NCBI RefSeq assembly: GCF_008180415.1
Contig: NZ_VTEI01000007.1
Coordinates: 62,001-126,000 of the forward strand
Direction of reading: 5' to 3'
DNA length: 64,000 bases
DNA from: Rossellomorea vietnamensis
GTDB taxonomy: Bacteria; Bacillota; Bacilli; Bacillales; Bacillaceae_B
Below, piece by piece: positions 19,272 through 27,362 of the stretch; position 1 is the first letter of the stretch; each line of letters begins with the position of its first letter. The position numbers and the translations under genes were made by a program. The notes below the pieces were generated by a model. The model did not search any database and was not told where the DNA came from. It saw only the letters and a list, made by a program, of their open reading frames with translations.

Positions 19272-20767
19272 TCAGTCTTTTTTAGGAAGAAACAAAATAA
19301 GCAAAAGGCTTATAACAGCAAAGGACAACACCCCAATATATACCCAATGAAGAGAAAAAGTCAGGGCAGACTGCAAGGTTTCTCTTAATGGACCGCTGAG
19401 TTCACTTCTCTTCTTCTCATCAAGAAGCATATTAACTACATCAATGTCAGCTTTTGTATGGTCCTTGTTCTCTAAATATTGCTTTATAGAGCTGTTCAGT
19501 ATCCCGCCGAGTAGCGCCGCTCCCAAGGTACTTCCCAGGTTTCTCATGAACATGTTGGCAGCAGTGGCAATCCCTCTTTGCTTCCATTCAACCGTACTCT
19601 GGATGGATACGATAAAGGAGGTAGAAGTCAATCCCATACCTGCTCCAACAAAGAAGGAACCTGCTGCTGCCCATAAAGGTCCCGAATCAGCACCCATGGT
19701 GACAAAGAAAATGCTCCCGATGATCAGGGAGAATCCGCCTATCAGCGAAGTCTTATAGTATCCTATTTTCAGAAGTAATCTTCCTGCAGCCGTTGCTGCA
19801 ATCGGCCAGCCGATGGACATTGTTGTCAGAGTGAAGCCAGCCACTGTGGGGCTTCGTTCCATGACTCCCTGCACAAAGGCAGGAAGAAAACTGGAGATTC
19901 CTATTAACATCACTCCTGTAGTGAGTGAAACAATATTTGCTATAAAGATAGATTGCTCCTTCCAGATACTGAACGGCATCATTGGTTCCTGAGCTCTTCT
20001 TTCCTGAAATATGAACCCTATAAAAAATAAGATGGCGGCAGCAATCAAAGCTATAGCTGCGGGTGAATCCCATGGGATATGGACTCCCCCTTCCACAAGG
20101 ATGAACATCAATGTGGAAATGGCACTGTCAGTAATAAAGCCCCAAGGTAATCAATCTTATGCTTTTCCTTCTTAACGTCTTCATGGAGAAACAGCCAAAG
20201 GGCAGCAATGGACAATACCCCAAGCGGAATGTTGATCCAGAATACATAATGCCAGCTGACATACTCCACCAGCAATCCTCCAATTGCGGGGCCGCTGACA
20301 GCAGAGATACCCCAGACAGAAGACAAATACCCTTGTATTTTCGCTCTTTCTTCCCTAGTATAAATGTCACCGACAATGGTAGTCGCCATTGGAAGAACAG
20401 CTCCTGCACCAAATCCCTGAATCAGCCTGTATAGGATCAGCTGTTCCATTGACTGCGCAAAACCACATAGTATGGACCCTGCCATGAATAAAACAATGCC
20501 GAATGTAATAATGGGTTTTCTTCCAAATAAGTCAGATAACTTTCCATAAATCAATACCGTGACCGCATTCATCAGCAAATAAGCTGAAAAGACCCAGCTG
20601 TATAAAGAAAAGCCTCCCAGATCCCCTACAATAGCCGGCATGGCAGTGGATACAATCGTTGCCTCTATTGCACCCATGAACATGGCGAGCATGACTGCTG
20701 CAAGTACGAAAGGCCTTTTTGTCCTTTTAGGAGCCTGTCCGATTGAACTCCCATCCTCTTTCGACAT
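19272..20767 (-). pseudogene. DHA2-family (EmrB/QacA-like) drug-efflux MFS transporter, frameshifted
   Basis: Two frames together give about 490 residues of a 14-helix major-facilitator drug exporter. The first (20108-20767, 219 residues) holds helices 1-6, with motif A at GKLSDLFGRKP and motif C-type GISAVSGPAIGG, and stops after ALLLTV. The second (19272-20111) resumes in the next frame. Reading the second frame upstream of its first ATG gives AISTLMFILVEGG, which fits the family exactly. One lost base near 20122 (GTGGCC to GTGCC) therefore explains the break. It is either a real recent mutation or an assembly error. ATG has GGGGGAAGTGAG upstream. Confidence 0.88.
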
Positions 20768-20809
20768 CTCACTTCCCCCTCTTCCGTATTCATCTATTAT
20801 TAGTAAGAA

Positions 20810-20832
20810 GAGCCCCCGTTATAGGGAGCTCC
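20810..20832 (-). terminator. Terminator after darB
   Basis: GAGCTCCC pairs with GGGGGCTC around TATAAC in the minus direction, then TTCTT. Confidence 0.65.
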
Positions 20833-20837
20833 AGATA

Positions 20838-21275
20838 TCATGCATTATGTATATTACGGTTTAGCTGTTTAAGGATAACTCTCCTGGTCATGATACCTTC
20901 AAAAAGACCGTCTTCATCCACTACACAGAGAAACGGATGATCAATTAGAAGCTGAAGCGCTTTAATGAATTTGGTTCGAAGTAAAATTGTAGGAAAATCC
21001 ACATCCATGACTTCCTCTACCTTTTTCTCATCCAATTTTTCAAATTCGATATGCTCAAGACCCAGGATTGAATCTGTAATCAAGCTTGAACTGATTAATC
21101 CTTCTAAGTGAAATTGTGCATCGAGCACTGGAATGGACGAATACCCGCTTTTCGTCAAGACGAGCAGAGCGTGTTCCAGTGTATTAGCTTTCTGAACATG
21201 AGCAACCTTTTCTGACGGTATAATAAAGTCGGCAATATTCGCTTCCAGGAAATCCTTGCTGTGTAACGAAAACAT
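20838..21275 (-). CDS. darB: CBS-domain cyclic di-AMP receptor DarB (YkuL-like)
   Basis: A 145-residue cytoplasmic protein made of two CBS motifs (about 18-70 and 88-142). B. subtilis DarB (YkuL, about the same length) binds cyclic di-AMP; in its free form it binds Rel to raise (p)ppGpp and pyruvate carboxylase. Recognition rests on size, sequence such as SGYSSIPVLDA and MTRRVILKQLNR, and the ykuJ-ykuL-ccpC gene order. ATG is preceded by GAGGGG. Confidence 0.88.
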   Translation of the reverse strand: MFSLHSKDFLEANIADFIIPSEKVAHVQKANTLEHALLVLTKSGYSSIPVLDAQFHLEGLISSSLITDSILGLEHIEFEKLDEKKVEEVMDVDFPTILLRTKFIKALQLLIDHPFLCVVDEDGLFEGIMTRRVILKQLNRNIHNA

Positions 21276-21301
21276 TATGAACCCCTCACTCTCGTATTAA
21301 A

Positions 21302-21478
21302 AGCTGTTCTCGAATGAATTGCTGCCTCGAGGAAAGATGACCGTTCTCCTATACCCGAACCCTGCAGCTCCACTCCCTGATACATGGTCTGATAACAAGA
21401 AGAAGAAGAAGCAATTGAAGATAGCAAGAGCACAGGTGCATTGACTTCTTATCAGCAGCAAAGTTTACGAAAAAAGCT
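21302..21478 (+). repeat. DR element, degenerate copy f
   Basis: Only the ends are clear: AGCTGTTCTCGAATGAATTG at the left and AGCAGCAAAGTTTACGAAAA at the right, at the normal separation. The centre is eroded. It lies between darB and the next gene upstream. Confidence 0.6.
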
Positions 21479-21539
21479 AAATAAAGGCCGGCTTTTATTG
21501 TATCATACTTTAAGGAATATGTTGGGTTTAAAAGTCTGT

Positions 21540-21695
21540 TCAGCCCTTTTTCGTCTCTATATTTTTCTTATGATATCCGCAGAAAGGGCAGTCGTACATT
21601 ACATTTTGATTGGACAATGCAGTCAGGACATCTTCCATAACGTTTATTTGGCCGCATGCAGGACAAATGGTTTCAGGATTTTTTTCAGTATTCAT
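21540..21695 (-). CDS. 51-residue zinc-ribbon protein
   Basis: A small protein with two CxxC pairs, CPAC near residue 10 and CPFC near 39, so it should bind one zinc ion as a rubredoxin-type ribbon. The ATG at 21695 is used because GAGGTGATAG is directly upstream. An in-frame extension to 21785 has no binding site. I do not recognise a named family; it sits between ykuJ and darB where B. subtilis has ykuK and abbA. Confidence 0.75.
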   Translation of the reverse strand: MNTEKNPETICPACGQINVMEDVLTALSNQNVMYDCPFCGYHKKNIETKKG

Positions 21696-21821
21696 TCTAT
21701 CACCTCTATCATTAAGTTCCGTCATGCTTGTTATTTCTATACACCCCACACTCCTGTTCCTGCGGGAAGCAGCGTAACATAACAAGAAAGAAAATTAACA
21801 ACAATTTTCACTAAAGGAGCC

Positions 21822-21867
21822 GTAAAAAAAAGAGAAAGCAGTCACATCTATGTGACCGCCTTCTCTT
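21822..21867 (-). terminator. Terminator after ykuJ
   Basis: AGAGAA-GC-GTCACAT arms with two mismatches pair around CT; the minus strand continues into TTTTTTTTACGG. Confidence 0.8.
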
Positions 21868-21889
21868 CTGCTGAGGATGTGCCTCCCGG

Positions 21890-22147
21890 TTACTGGGAGT
21901 TTTCCTTCTCTTCTTGAAGCAATTCAAAAATCTCGATAGCTGTAATATCGATATCATCGAATGGAAACTTGTTGGCTTTCTTATCATCAGTGTAAACTTC
22001 TAATTCAAATGTATCGGTATTAGAAAAATACTTTACCTGACATAGTTTTTTACCATTCACTTCAAAAAAACGCTGTTGTGTTTCACCTGTATCTGTACCA
22101 TCCTGCAATGATTTTAAACGCTGAATGATCCCTAGAAGCTGAGACAT
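21890..22147 (-). CDS. ykuJ: YkuJ family protein
   Basis: A small conserved cytoplasmic protein of 85 residues starting MSQLLGIIQRLKSLQ, containing RFFEVNGKKLCQVKYF and ending in an IEIFELLQ helix. It matches B. subtilis YkuJ (79 residues) in sequence pattern and neighbourhood. The function is not known. ATG has AAAGGAGAGACGGTCA upstream. Confidence 0.9.
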   Translation of the reverse strand: MSQLLGIIQRLKSLQDGTDTGETQQRFFEVNGKKLCQVKYFSNTDTFELEVYTDDKKANKFPFDDIDITAIEIFELLQEEKENSQ

Positions 22148-22429
22148 TGACCGTCTCTCCTTTCTTCACTTCATTCTGTCTTATCTTTTACATTATAACA
22201 ATTTCTATCCTTTCAAAAGATGAGATAAACCGCCATCTGAATGAAAGATCCTTACTAAAAACACATACAACTCTATCACACCTTTTAACATAACACCACC
22301 ACTTTCCCTTCTCAAGAAAAAAACAGAATTTTTTTATTTTTATTCTAATTCGGCTATAATTAACATCAAAAGAAGCTAATTGAAAGGGGCATTTGAAGGT
22401 TTCACCTACAGATTATGCCCTTCTCCATA

Positions 22430-22620
22430 GGGTTCTTTTCGTAAACTTTCGTTGCTGTTTGGTTCTAATTCCGAAAAAATAACCATAGTTCACATGAATA
22501 ACCTAGAAATTATGAAAAGAAAAGAGCTGCTCTCCCCGATTAGAGAGAAACCCTTCAGTATCCGGGGAAAAATCCGGCTCTTGGGATTTTTCCAAAAGCC
22601 ACAATATATGCGAAAACAGA
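22430..22620 (-). repeat. DR dispersed element, copy g
   Basis: Full reverse copy (TTCTTTTCGTAAACTTTCG to GCGAAAACAGAC) with the shared central AAAAGAAAAGAGCTGCTCTC block and the AAAAATCC/GGATTTTT hairpin. It stands between a TATAAT-containing promoter-like stretch near 22.35 kb and the metallohydrolase gene, so it is probably transcribed as part of that leader. Confidence 0.9.
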
Positions 22621-22642
22621 CTTTCATAAAGGGGCAAAGAAG

Positions 22643-23590
22643 ATGATAATAAATAGTGAAGATAGAATATCCATTATTGACCTTCTTGATTTGAACGAAC
22701 GCTTCAGAACAGGTGCATATGTCATCAAAGAAGAAGAAGTGACAGTAATTGAAACTTCTGCCAGCCCCTCTATTCCCCGTTTGATTGAGGGGCTGGAACA
22801 AATGGAGATTTCATTGGATAGAATAAAAAATATCATCGTAACCCATATTCATTTAGATCATGCTGGAGGTGCGGGTGTTTTTCTTGAAAAATGCCGGAAT
22901 GCCTCGATTATTGTCCACGAAAAAGGAGCAAGACACCTGATAAATCCCGAGAAACTTGAAGCAGGTGCAAGACAGGTATATGGAAAGGATTTTGATCGCT
23001 TATTCCATCCTATCATCCCTGTACCTCCAGAAAGGGTCATCATAAAAAAACACAATGAGCATCTTCAACTAAGCCCTGACAGTACTTTGACCTTTTTGGA
23101 TACACCGGGTCATTCACGGCATCATTTCAGTATATATGATAATAAATCAAAAGGAATATTTACCGGGGACACTGCAGGAATCAATTATGGATACATTCTG
23201 GAAGGGGAAGCTCTTTATTTGCCGTCCACCTCTCCTAATCAGTTCAACCCTGAGGAGATGCTTCAATCACTTGCTCTATTCAATGAATTAGAACTAGAGA
23301 GAATTTTCTTCGGACATTTTGGTATTTCTGAAGAGCCGGCAAAAGTTTTGACAGAGATAAAAAATTGGCTGAAAATATTTATCGATACTGCTATTCGAAT
23401 CACTAAAGAAAACAAACCAGAAACACAGCTTCCTGCATTGGCAGAAGCACTAAAAAAAGAAGTACTGAATTCAGATAACAGGCTGAGAGGAAATGAGGAT
23501 TTCCTCCGTCTCCTGGATTTGGATATGAAGGTTTCAGCAATGGGCCTTCTCGACTACCTAAAAAAAAACCATTCCAAAAAGGAAGTGTAA
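22643..23590 (+). CDS. MBL-fold metallohydrolase
   Basis: A 315-residue zinc hydrolase of the metallo-beta-lactamase superfamily. The THIHLDHAGG motif (67-76), TPGHSRHH near 153 and FTGDTAG near 172 supply the metal ligands; a late His is in FFGHFG. The C-terminal ~80 residues are helical and have no domain I recognise. The substrate is unknown; glyoxalase II-like and lactonase-like enzymes are possible. ATG after AAGGGGCAAAGAAG. A glutaredoxin-like gene follows after three bases, which may point to a thiol substrate. Confidence 0.88.
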   Translation: MIINSEDRISIIDLLDLNERFRTGAYVIKEEEVTVIETSASPSIPRLIEGLEQMEISLDRIKNIIVTHIHLDHAGGAGVFLEKCRNASIIVHEKGARHLINPEKLEAGARQVYGKDFDRLFHPIIPVPPERVIIKKHNEHLQLSPDSTLTFLDTPGHSRHHFSIYDNKSKGIFTGDTAGINYGYILEGEALYLPSTSPNQFNPEEMLQSLALFNELELERIFFGHFGISEEPAKVLTEIKNWLKIFIDTAIRITKENKPETQLPALAEALKKEVLNSDNRLRGNEDFLRLLDLDMKVSAMGLLDYLKKNHSKKEV

Positions 23591-23593
23591 AGA

Positions 23594-23845
23594 TTGAAGC
23601 AAAGAGACATCACGGTGTATACGCAGCCAGACTGCCCTCCATGCACTTTCGTCAAAGAACTTTTAAACCATCATAAGATTCCTTACACAGAAAAGGATAT
23701 CAGAAAAGATCCGGTCTTCAGGAAAGAATTAGTAGAAAAGTACAAAGCAATGTCAACTCCTTTGGTACTGGTAGATGATGAAGTATTATACAGCTCTGAT
23801 CTTGCACAACTTGCTGAATTGCTGGAGATAAACAAAATAAATTGA
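23594..23845 (+). CDS. Glutaredoxin-family protein
   Basis: An 83-residue thioredoxin-fold protein with a CPPC active site at 14-17 and a cis-proline in STPLVLVDDE (near 57). It is predicted to perform thiol-disulfide exchange in the cytoplasm. The TTG start uses GGAAG within the last codons of the upstream hydrolase, so translation is probably coupled. A terminator follows at once. Confidence 0.9.
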   Translation: MKQRDITVYTQPDCPPCTFVKELLNHHKIPYTEKDIRKDPVFRKELVEKYKAMSTPLVLVDDEVLYSSDLAQLAELLEINKIN

Positions 23846-23868
23846 CACATCTTGTGTCAATTTGAATT
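23843..23868 (+). terminator. Terminator after the glutaredoxin gene
   Basis: TTGACACA pairs with TGTGTCAA, then TTTG. Confidence 0.8.
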
Positions 23869-23869
23869 C

Positions 23870-24520
23870 TCAAATAACATTTGAAAAGTAGCGGCTGTCA
23901 TCAAGGAAATAGCCTTGAAAAATAATGTACAATTTATTTCTATAGGAAACGGAAAGGGGGGAAGAAACACCCTCCCCTTCTGCCGTTTCCAATTTTTGAG
24001 CTTCTTCAGTCGAGGAAGCTTCATTGCCGTTCTCTCTCGTTTCCAGTTCTTTTGGGAGTGTAAAGAAAATATCATCCACTTTCAAATCGCCATTTTCTTT
24101 TACCAGTTTTACCCCCTGATACCCGTCCTCAAAATAAACAGGTCCTTCCTCATAAGTAATGTATTCATACAGGTAGACAGTTTCACCCTTTTTAACAGCT
24201 TCTGTTTTGTCTGTATAGCTAAAATTAGGAATATAATAGGAGGCAAAATCTGAGCCGAAAGTCTGGAAGCCTTCATCCGTTTCAATGACATTTTCCAATA
24301 CGAATTTTTCCTTGAAACTTTCCGTAAAATGAGTATTTAAAATAGCGTCAATTTCGTTCATATCCCTCGGTTTTTCACTCAAAGATACCTGCTTATTAAA
24401 AGAAGTTTCAACTCTTTTGACAATTCCCTCTTTATCCAGGGCAGTCGCCGGTTCAATGAACATGATACAAAAAATGGCTGCAATCAATACTGCGGTTAGT
24501 TTCTTGAATTTTTTCATCAT
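23870..24520 (-). CDS. Secreted protein, DUF3993-like
   Basis: A 216-residue protein with a clear signal peptide: MMKKFKKLTAVLIAAIFCIM, then a cleavage region around ATALDKEG. The mature part has alternating charged and aromatic segments with a possible NTF2-like fold and a Glu-rich linker (ENGNEASSTEEAQ) before a short C-terminal segment. The resemblance to DUF3993 proteins of Bacillus is from memory and uncertain. The ATG at 24520 has AAAGGAGAG upstream. It converges on the glutaredoxin gene. No function is assigned. Confidence 0.75.
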   Translation of the reverse strand: MMKKFKKLTAVLIAAIFCIMFIEPATALDKEGIVKRVETSFNKQVSLSEKPRDMNEIDAILNTHFTESFKEKFVLENVIETDEGFQTFGSDFASYYIPNFSYTDKTEAVKKGETVYLYEYITYEEGPVYFEDGYQGVKLVKENGDLKVDDIFFTLPKELETRENGNEASSTEEAQKLETAEGEGVSSPLSVSYRNKLYIIFQGYFLDDSRYFSNVI

Positions 24521-24805
24521 CTTTATCTTCTCTCCTTTGGATTTCTTTTCCATTGTAGCAACCCTTGTATGTCGATAGTATGTAAATCATTCGCATTTTA
24601 CTAACAAAAGCAGACAGATTCATTTATTAATTTCATTTATTCTGTTTCCCTTTTGTCATATTTGTAAAACTTAAATGATGATAAAGAATAATTTACCAGT
24701 TATTTAATGTCAAGTTTTCTCTCTGGAGAAGGGGGGAGGTGCTGGAATTGGATGCGCCGCAAATCCTGCAGGAGGCTGCGAAACTTCTGCTCACTCTTTA
24801 TGTAA

Positions 24806-24990
24806 GCCTCTTTTCGTAAACTTTGTTGCTATATGGTGTTGATTCCGAAAAGCAGCGCCATAAGCGACAGGAAAAAAACCTGTTAATCAAGAGAGGAAAG
24901 AGCTTCTCTTCGTTAAGGTGAAACCTTAGTGTACAGGAGAAAATCGAGCTTTTAGCATTTATCTGAAGCAATTATGTAAGCGAAAACGGC
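24806..24990 (-). repeat. DR dispersed element, copy h
   Basis: Reverse copy with intact ends (CCTCTTTTCGTAAACTTTG and GCGAAAACGGCC) but a diverged centre. It is one of two copies 95 bases apart in the 24521-25255 gap, which otherwise holds nothing recognisable. Confidence 0.85.
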
Positions 24991-25085
24991 CTTTAGAAAA
25001 GAGTCAATAAAAAAGAAGAAGACTGCATCAGCACATGATACACTCTTCTTCTCTGAATCCTGCTTATTCTTTTCTCTTTAAATCA

Positions 25086-25237
25086 GGCTCATTTTGTAAA
25101 CTTTGTTGCTATTTGATACTAACTCCGAAGAAATATCAATCTCAAGAAGGAAAAAATACGGTAATACCGAAAAGAAAAGAGATAAAACTCTTAGTATCCG
25201 GGAGTATCCGGAAGCAACCATGTTTCAGAAAACAGCC
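25086..25237 (-). repeat. DR dispersed element, copy i (internally shortened)
   Basis: Reverse copy about 35 bases shorter than most. The usual AAATCCGGCTCTTGGGATTT hairpin is missing, so AGTATCCGGGAGTATCCGGAAG joins the centre directly to the right arm. Confidence 0.85.
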
Positions 25238-25255
25238 TTTAATACTGACAAATAC

Positions 25256-25501
25256 TCATGCAGCGTATAAATCAACCGCTTTATAGATGATAAATAATAT
25301 AACAAGTACAGCAGCAATTAAGTAGGTGAGAAAAATTGGATTCTTTGTATATGGATGCTCCTGCACTTTATCCGGTAAATCTGTATCAAGTTCGTTTTTT
25401 AATTCTTTCTGCTGACGAGCTACCTTTAATGTATATAGTAATGACAGAACAAGCACTCCTGCACTAATAAGCATAAGGACCATAATAAAACTGCTCATCA
25501 T
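25256..25501 (-). CDS. Small two-helix membrane protein
   Basis: An 81-residue protein with hydrophobic helices at about 5-25 and 57-76 joined by a charged segment (RQQKELKNELDTDLPDKV). I recognise no family. AAGGGGTGG precedes two adjacent ATG codons; the second (25498) gives slightly better spacing. It lies about 60 bases downstream of ykuI on the same strand and may be co-transcribed with it. Confidence 0.7.
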   Translation of the reverse strand: MMSSFIMVLMLISAGVLVLSLLYTLKVARQQKELKNELDTDLPDKVQEHPYTKNPIFLTYLIAAVLVILFIIYKAVDLYAA

Positions 25502-25562
25502 ACCACCCCTTAATAAGCTTTTAAGGTTAAGGTGCCCACTGAAGCATCAACTATTCCGTGTT

Positions 25563-26783
25563 CTAATAATGGATTCCATCCTGGTCATACAAGAAATCAT
25601 AGGCCAAGTCCATAAAAAGATAGTGGTTCTCCCCTAATGGATAGGAAAAGGTCCTGATCATCTCACCCGTTTCAATATCGCTGTAGGAATCTGAAAGCAA
25701 TCCTGCATTTTTGTTTTGCATTCTCATGATGTTTTCAAGGAAATACGGCCTCCAACTCCAGTTTTTCCCTTTAAAACCGTCAAGTGCTGCCCACCTGCTA
25801 TCTTTTCTGATCAGGTTCTCCGTCAACTGAAAACCGTTTCCGTCACATATATACAGCCGGAAAAATTTATCCCCAACGAATTTGGATAGGCTGATAATCA
25901 AGCTGTCTAAATCATTCATTTGTTTTTTAAGTTGGTTGATATGCTCATTGGTTTCCCTCTGAAGAAGCTGCGCAAGACCATGGACTGCTTTTAAATGTCT
26001 CTTTTCATGTTCTATATACTCCTGACACTTTGTCTTTAACTTTTCCCGCAGGATTTCTTTTTTCAGAAAATCTGCGGACGGTTCCTGTAAATAAAAGCCC
26101 TGATAATACCTTCCGCCATTCTTCCAGGCAAAGTGAAGCTGATAGTCCAATTCGATATTTTCAAAAAGAAGCGTCGAACCAATCTTCCTGGCCAGCATAG
26201 AAAGGCTGTATAAAATATTATGAAAAGCAGTGTTTCCTGCTTCTTTCCGCAGGTGCTGAAGATCAACCTTCATAATATCAGGGCTCACCTTTGCAAGCCT
26301 CTCCCACTGATCGCTGTCTCCGCCTATATTATCAATGGCAATTTTGATTCCATACGTTTTATAATACTGAATCAAATGAAATAACTGCTCAAAATCCCCT
26401 CTGAACGTTTTCTCTGAAATCTCGAGAACAATTCTCTCCAAGTCTAACCCTTTGGAACAAAAGCGCAATAAAAGTTCAAGAAGTGACTGTCCTCTATCTG
26501 CCATTAACAGGTTAGCATCCCTGTTCACAAAAAAACTTGTGGAAATGCCCTCATTCAAGGATTTTTCTAAAGCCTGTGACAAAATATAATTATCCGCCTC
26601 TATCCGATACTCATCGGGAATGTCCTCATCAAGGAAAAACGGCCCCAGACTGATGATTCCTTGGTCAGACTGATATCTTCCCAATATCTCATATCCCATA
26701 ATAGTATGTTCATCTGCACTGAATACCGGTTGAAAATAAGGAAAAGCCTTATTCAAATTCGCTATAACTTCCAATGGATCCAT
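25563..26783 (-). CDS. ykuI: EAL-domain protein YkuI
   Basis: Cytoplasmic protein of 406 residues with an EAL domain (~15-245), a helical linker and a C-terminal PAS-like YkuI_C domain (~290-400). B. subtilis YkuI binds cyclic di-GMP but no phosphodiesterase activity has been shown. The EAL motif is EIL (YEILGRY) and the metal motif DDFG is DNIG, as in B. subtilis YkuI, so catalysis may be absent. The ATG at 26783 is preferred to a TTG six bases earlier. The close match across FFLDEDIPDEY and SYPLGENHYLF supports orthology. Confidence 0.93.
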   Translation of the reverse strand: MDPLEVIANLNKAFPYFQPVFSADEHTIMGYEILGRYQSDQGIISLGPFFLDEDIPDEYRIEADNYILSQALEKSLNEGISTSFFVNRDANLLMADRGQSLLELLLRFCSKGLDLERIVLEISEKTFRGDFEQLFHLIQYYKTYGIKIAIDNIGGDSDQWERLAKVSPDIMKVDLQHLRKEAGNTAFHNILYSLSMLARKIGSTLLFENIELDYQLHFAWKNGGRYYQGFYLQEPSADFLKKEILREKLKTKCQEYIEHEKRHLKAVHGLAQLLQRETNEHINQLKKQMNDLDSLIISLSKFVGDKFFRLYICDGNGFQLTENLIRKDSRWAALDGFKGKNWSWRPYFLENIMRMQNKNAGLLSDSYSDIETGEMIRTFSYPLGENHYLFMDLAYDFLYDQDGIHY

Positions 26784-27070
26784 CTTCAACCACTTCCCTA
26801 CGATAAAATATTATTGAGTATATCATATCCTGATGCTTCAGAGAGAGAAATGATGACTGGTTTTTTTATTTAGCTTTTCAGCAACGATTGTGACTGAAGG
26901 AGAGGTAAACTAATAAACAGAGCCGGCTGTTCAGCGGCGTGCAGAGTAATTAAGAGCCTTTTCACATTGATTCCGTTTGTTCAGACAGAAGTAACTGGCG
27001 GCATGCCTTTTTTACCATACTATATAAAAAGCAGGCTCTTGAAGAAGGATCTATTAAAGCAGTCAAGAAC

Positions 27071-27184
27071 AAAAGCGGAAGCGCCTCTTTCAGCCCCAAC
27101 AGGCAGATGTTCTCAAAAGAAAAAAAGGCGGTCTTTCCTTTTATTCTCTTGAGGTTATTTGACCCCGAGGGGCTAGGCGCTGCA
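27071..27184 (+). repeat. SR structured repeat, copy 2
   Basis: Complete copy: AAAAGCGGAAGCGCC left arm, CAGCCCC, an apical hairpin (CTCAAAAGAA/TTCTCTTGAG), GTTATTTGACCCCGAGGGG and GGCGCT. The outer AGCGCC/GGCGCT and inner AGCCCC/GGGGCT arms pair. The flank 26784-27070 shows nothing recognisable. Confidence 0.85.
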
Positions 27185-27231
27185 GGACGCGGATAATGTA
27201 ATCCAAAAAAGAGGAGTTTATAAAAATAAAA

Positions 27232-27345
27232 GGCTCTTTTCGCAAAGATTGTTGTTGGGTAAGGTGCAGCCTTATCCCATCCCAAATATCTAAGCACTCA
27301 AGAAAGAAAAGAGCTTCCTCCAAGGGAAATACTTAGGGAAGCGGG
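27232..27345 (-). repeat. DR half-element flanking the tandem array (left)
   Basis: GGCTCTTTTCGCAAAGATTG followed after about 60 bases by AAGAAAGAAAAGAGCTTCCT, the outer arm and centre of a reverse-oriented DR copy. The other half is replaced by the tandem array. Confidence 0.7.
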
Positions 27346-27362
27346 ATAATTCTACACGGGCA

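Noticed and set aside
24521..25255. Pair of riboswitches in the gap between the secreted-protein and 81-residue genes
   Set aside because: The structured stretches are two DR copies in a family found throughout the window, so they are not gene-specific regulators.
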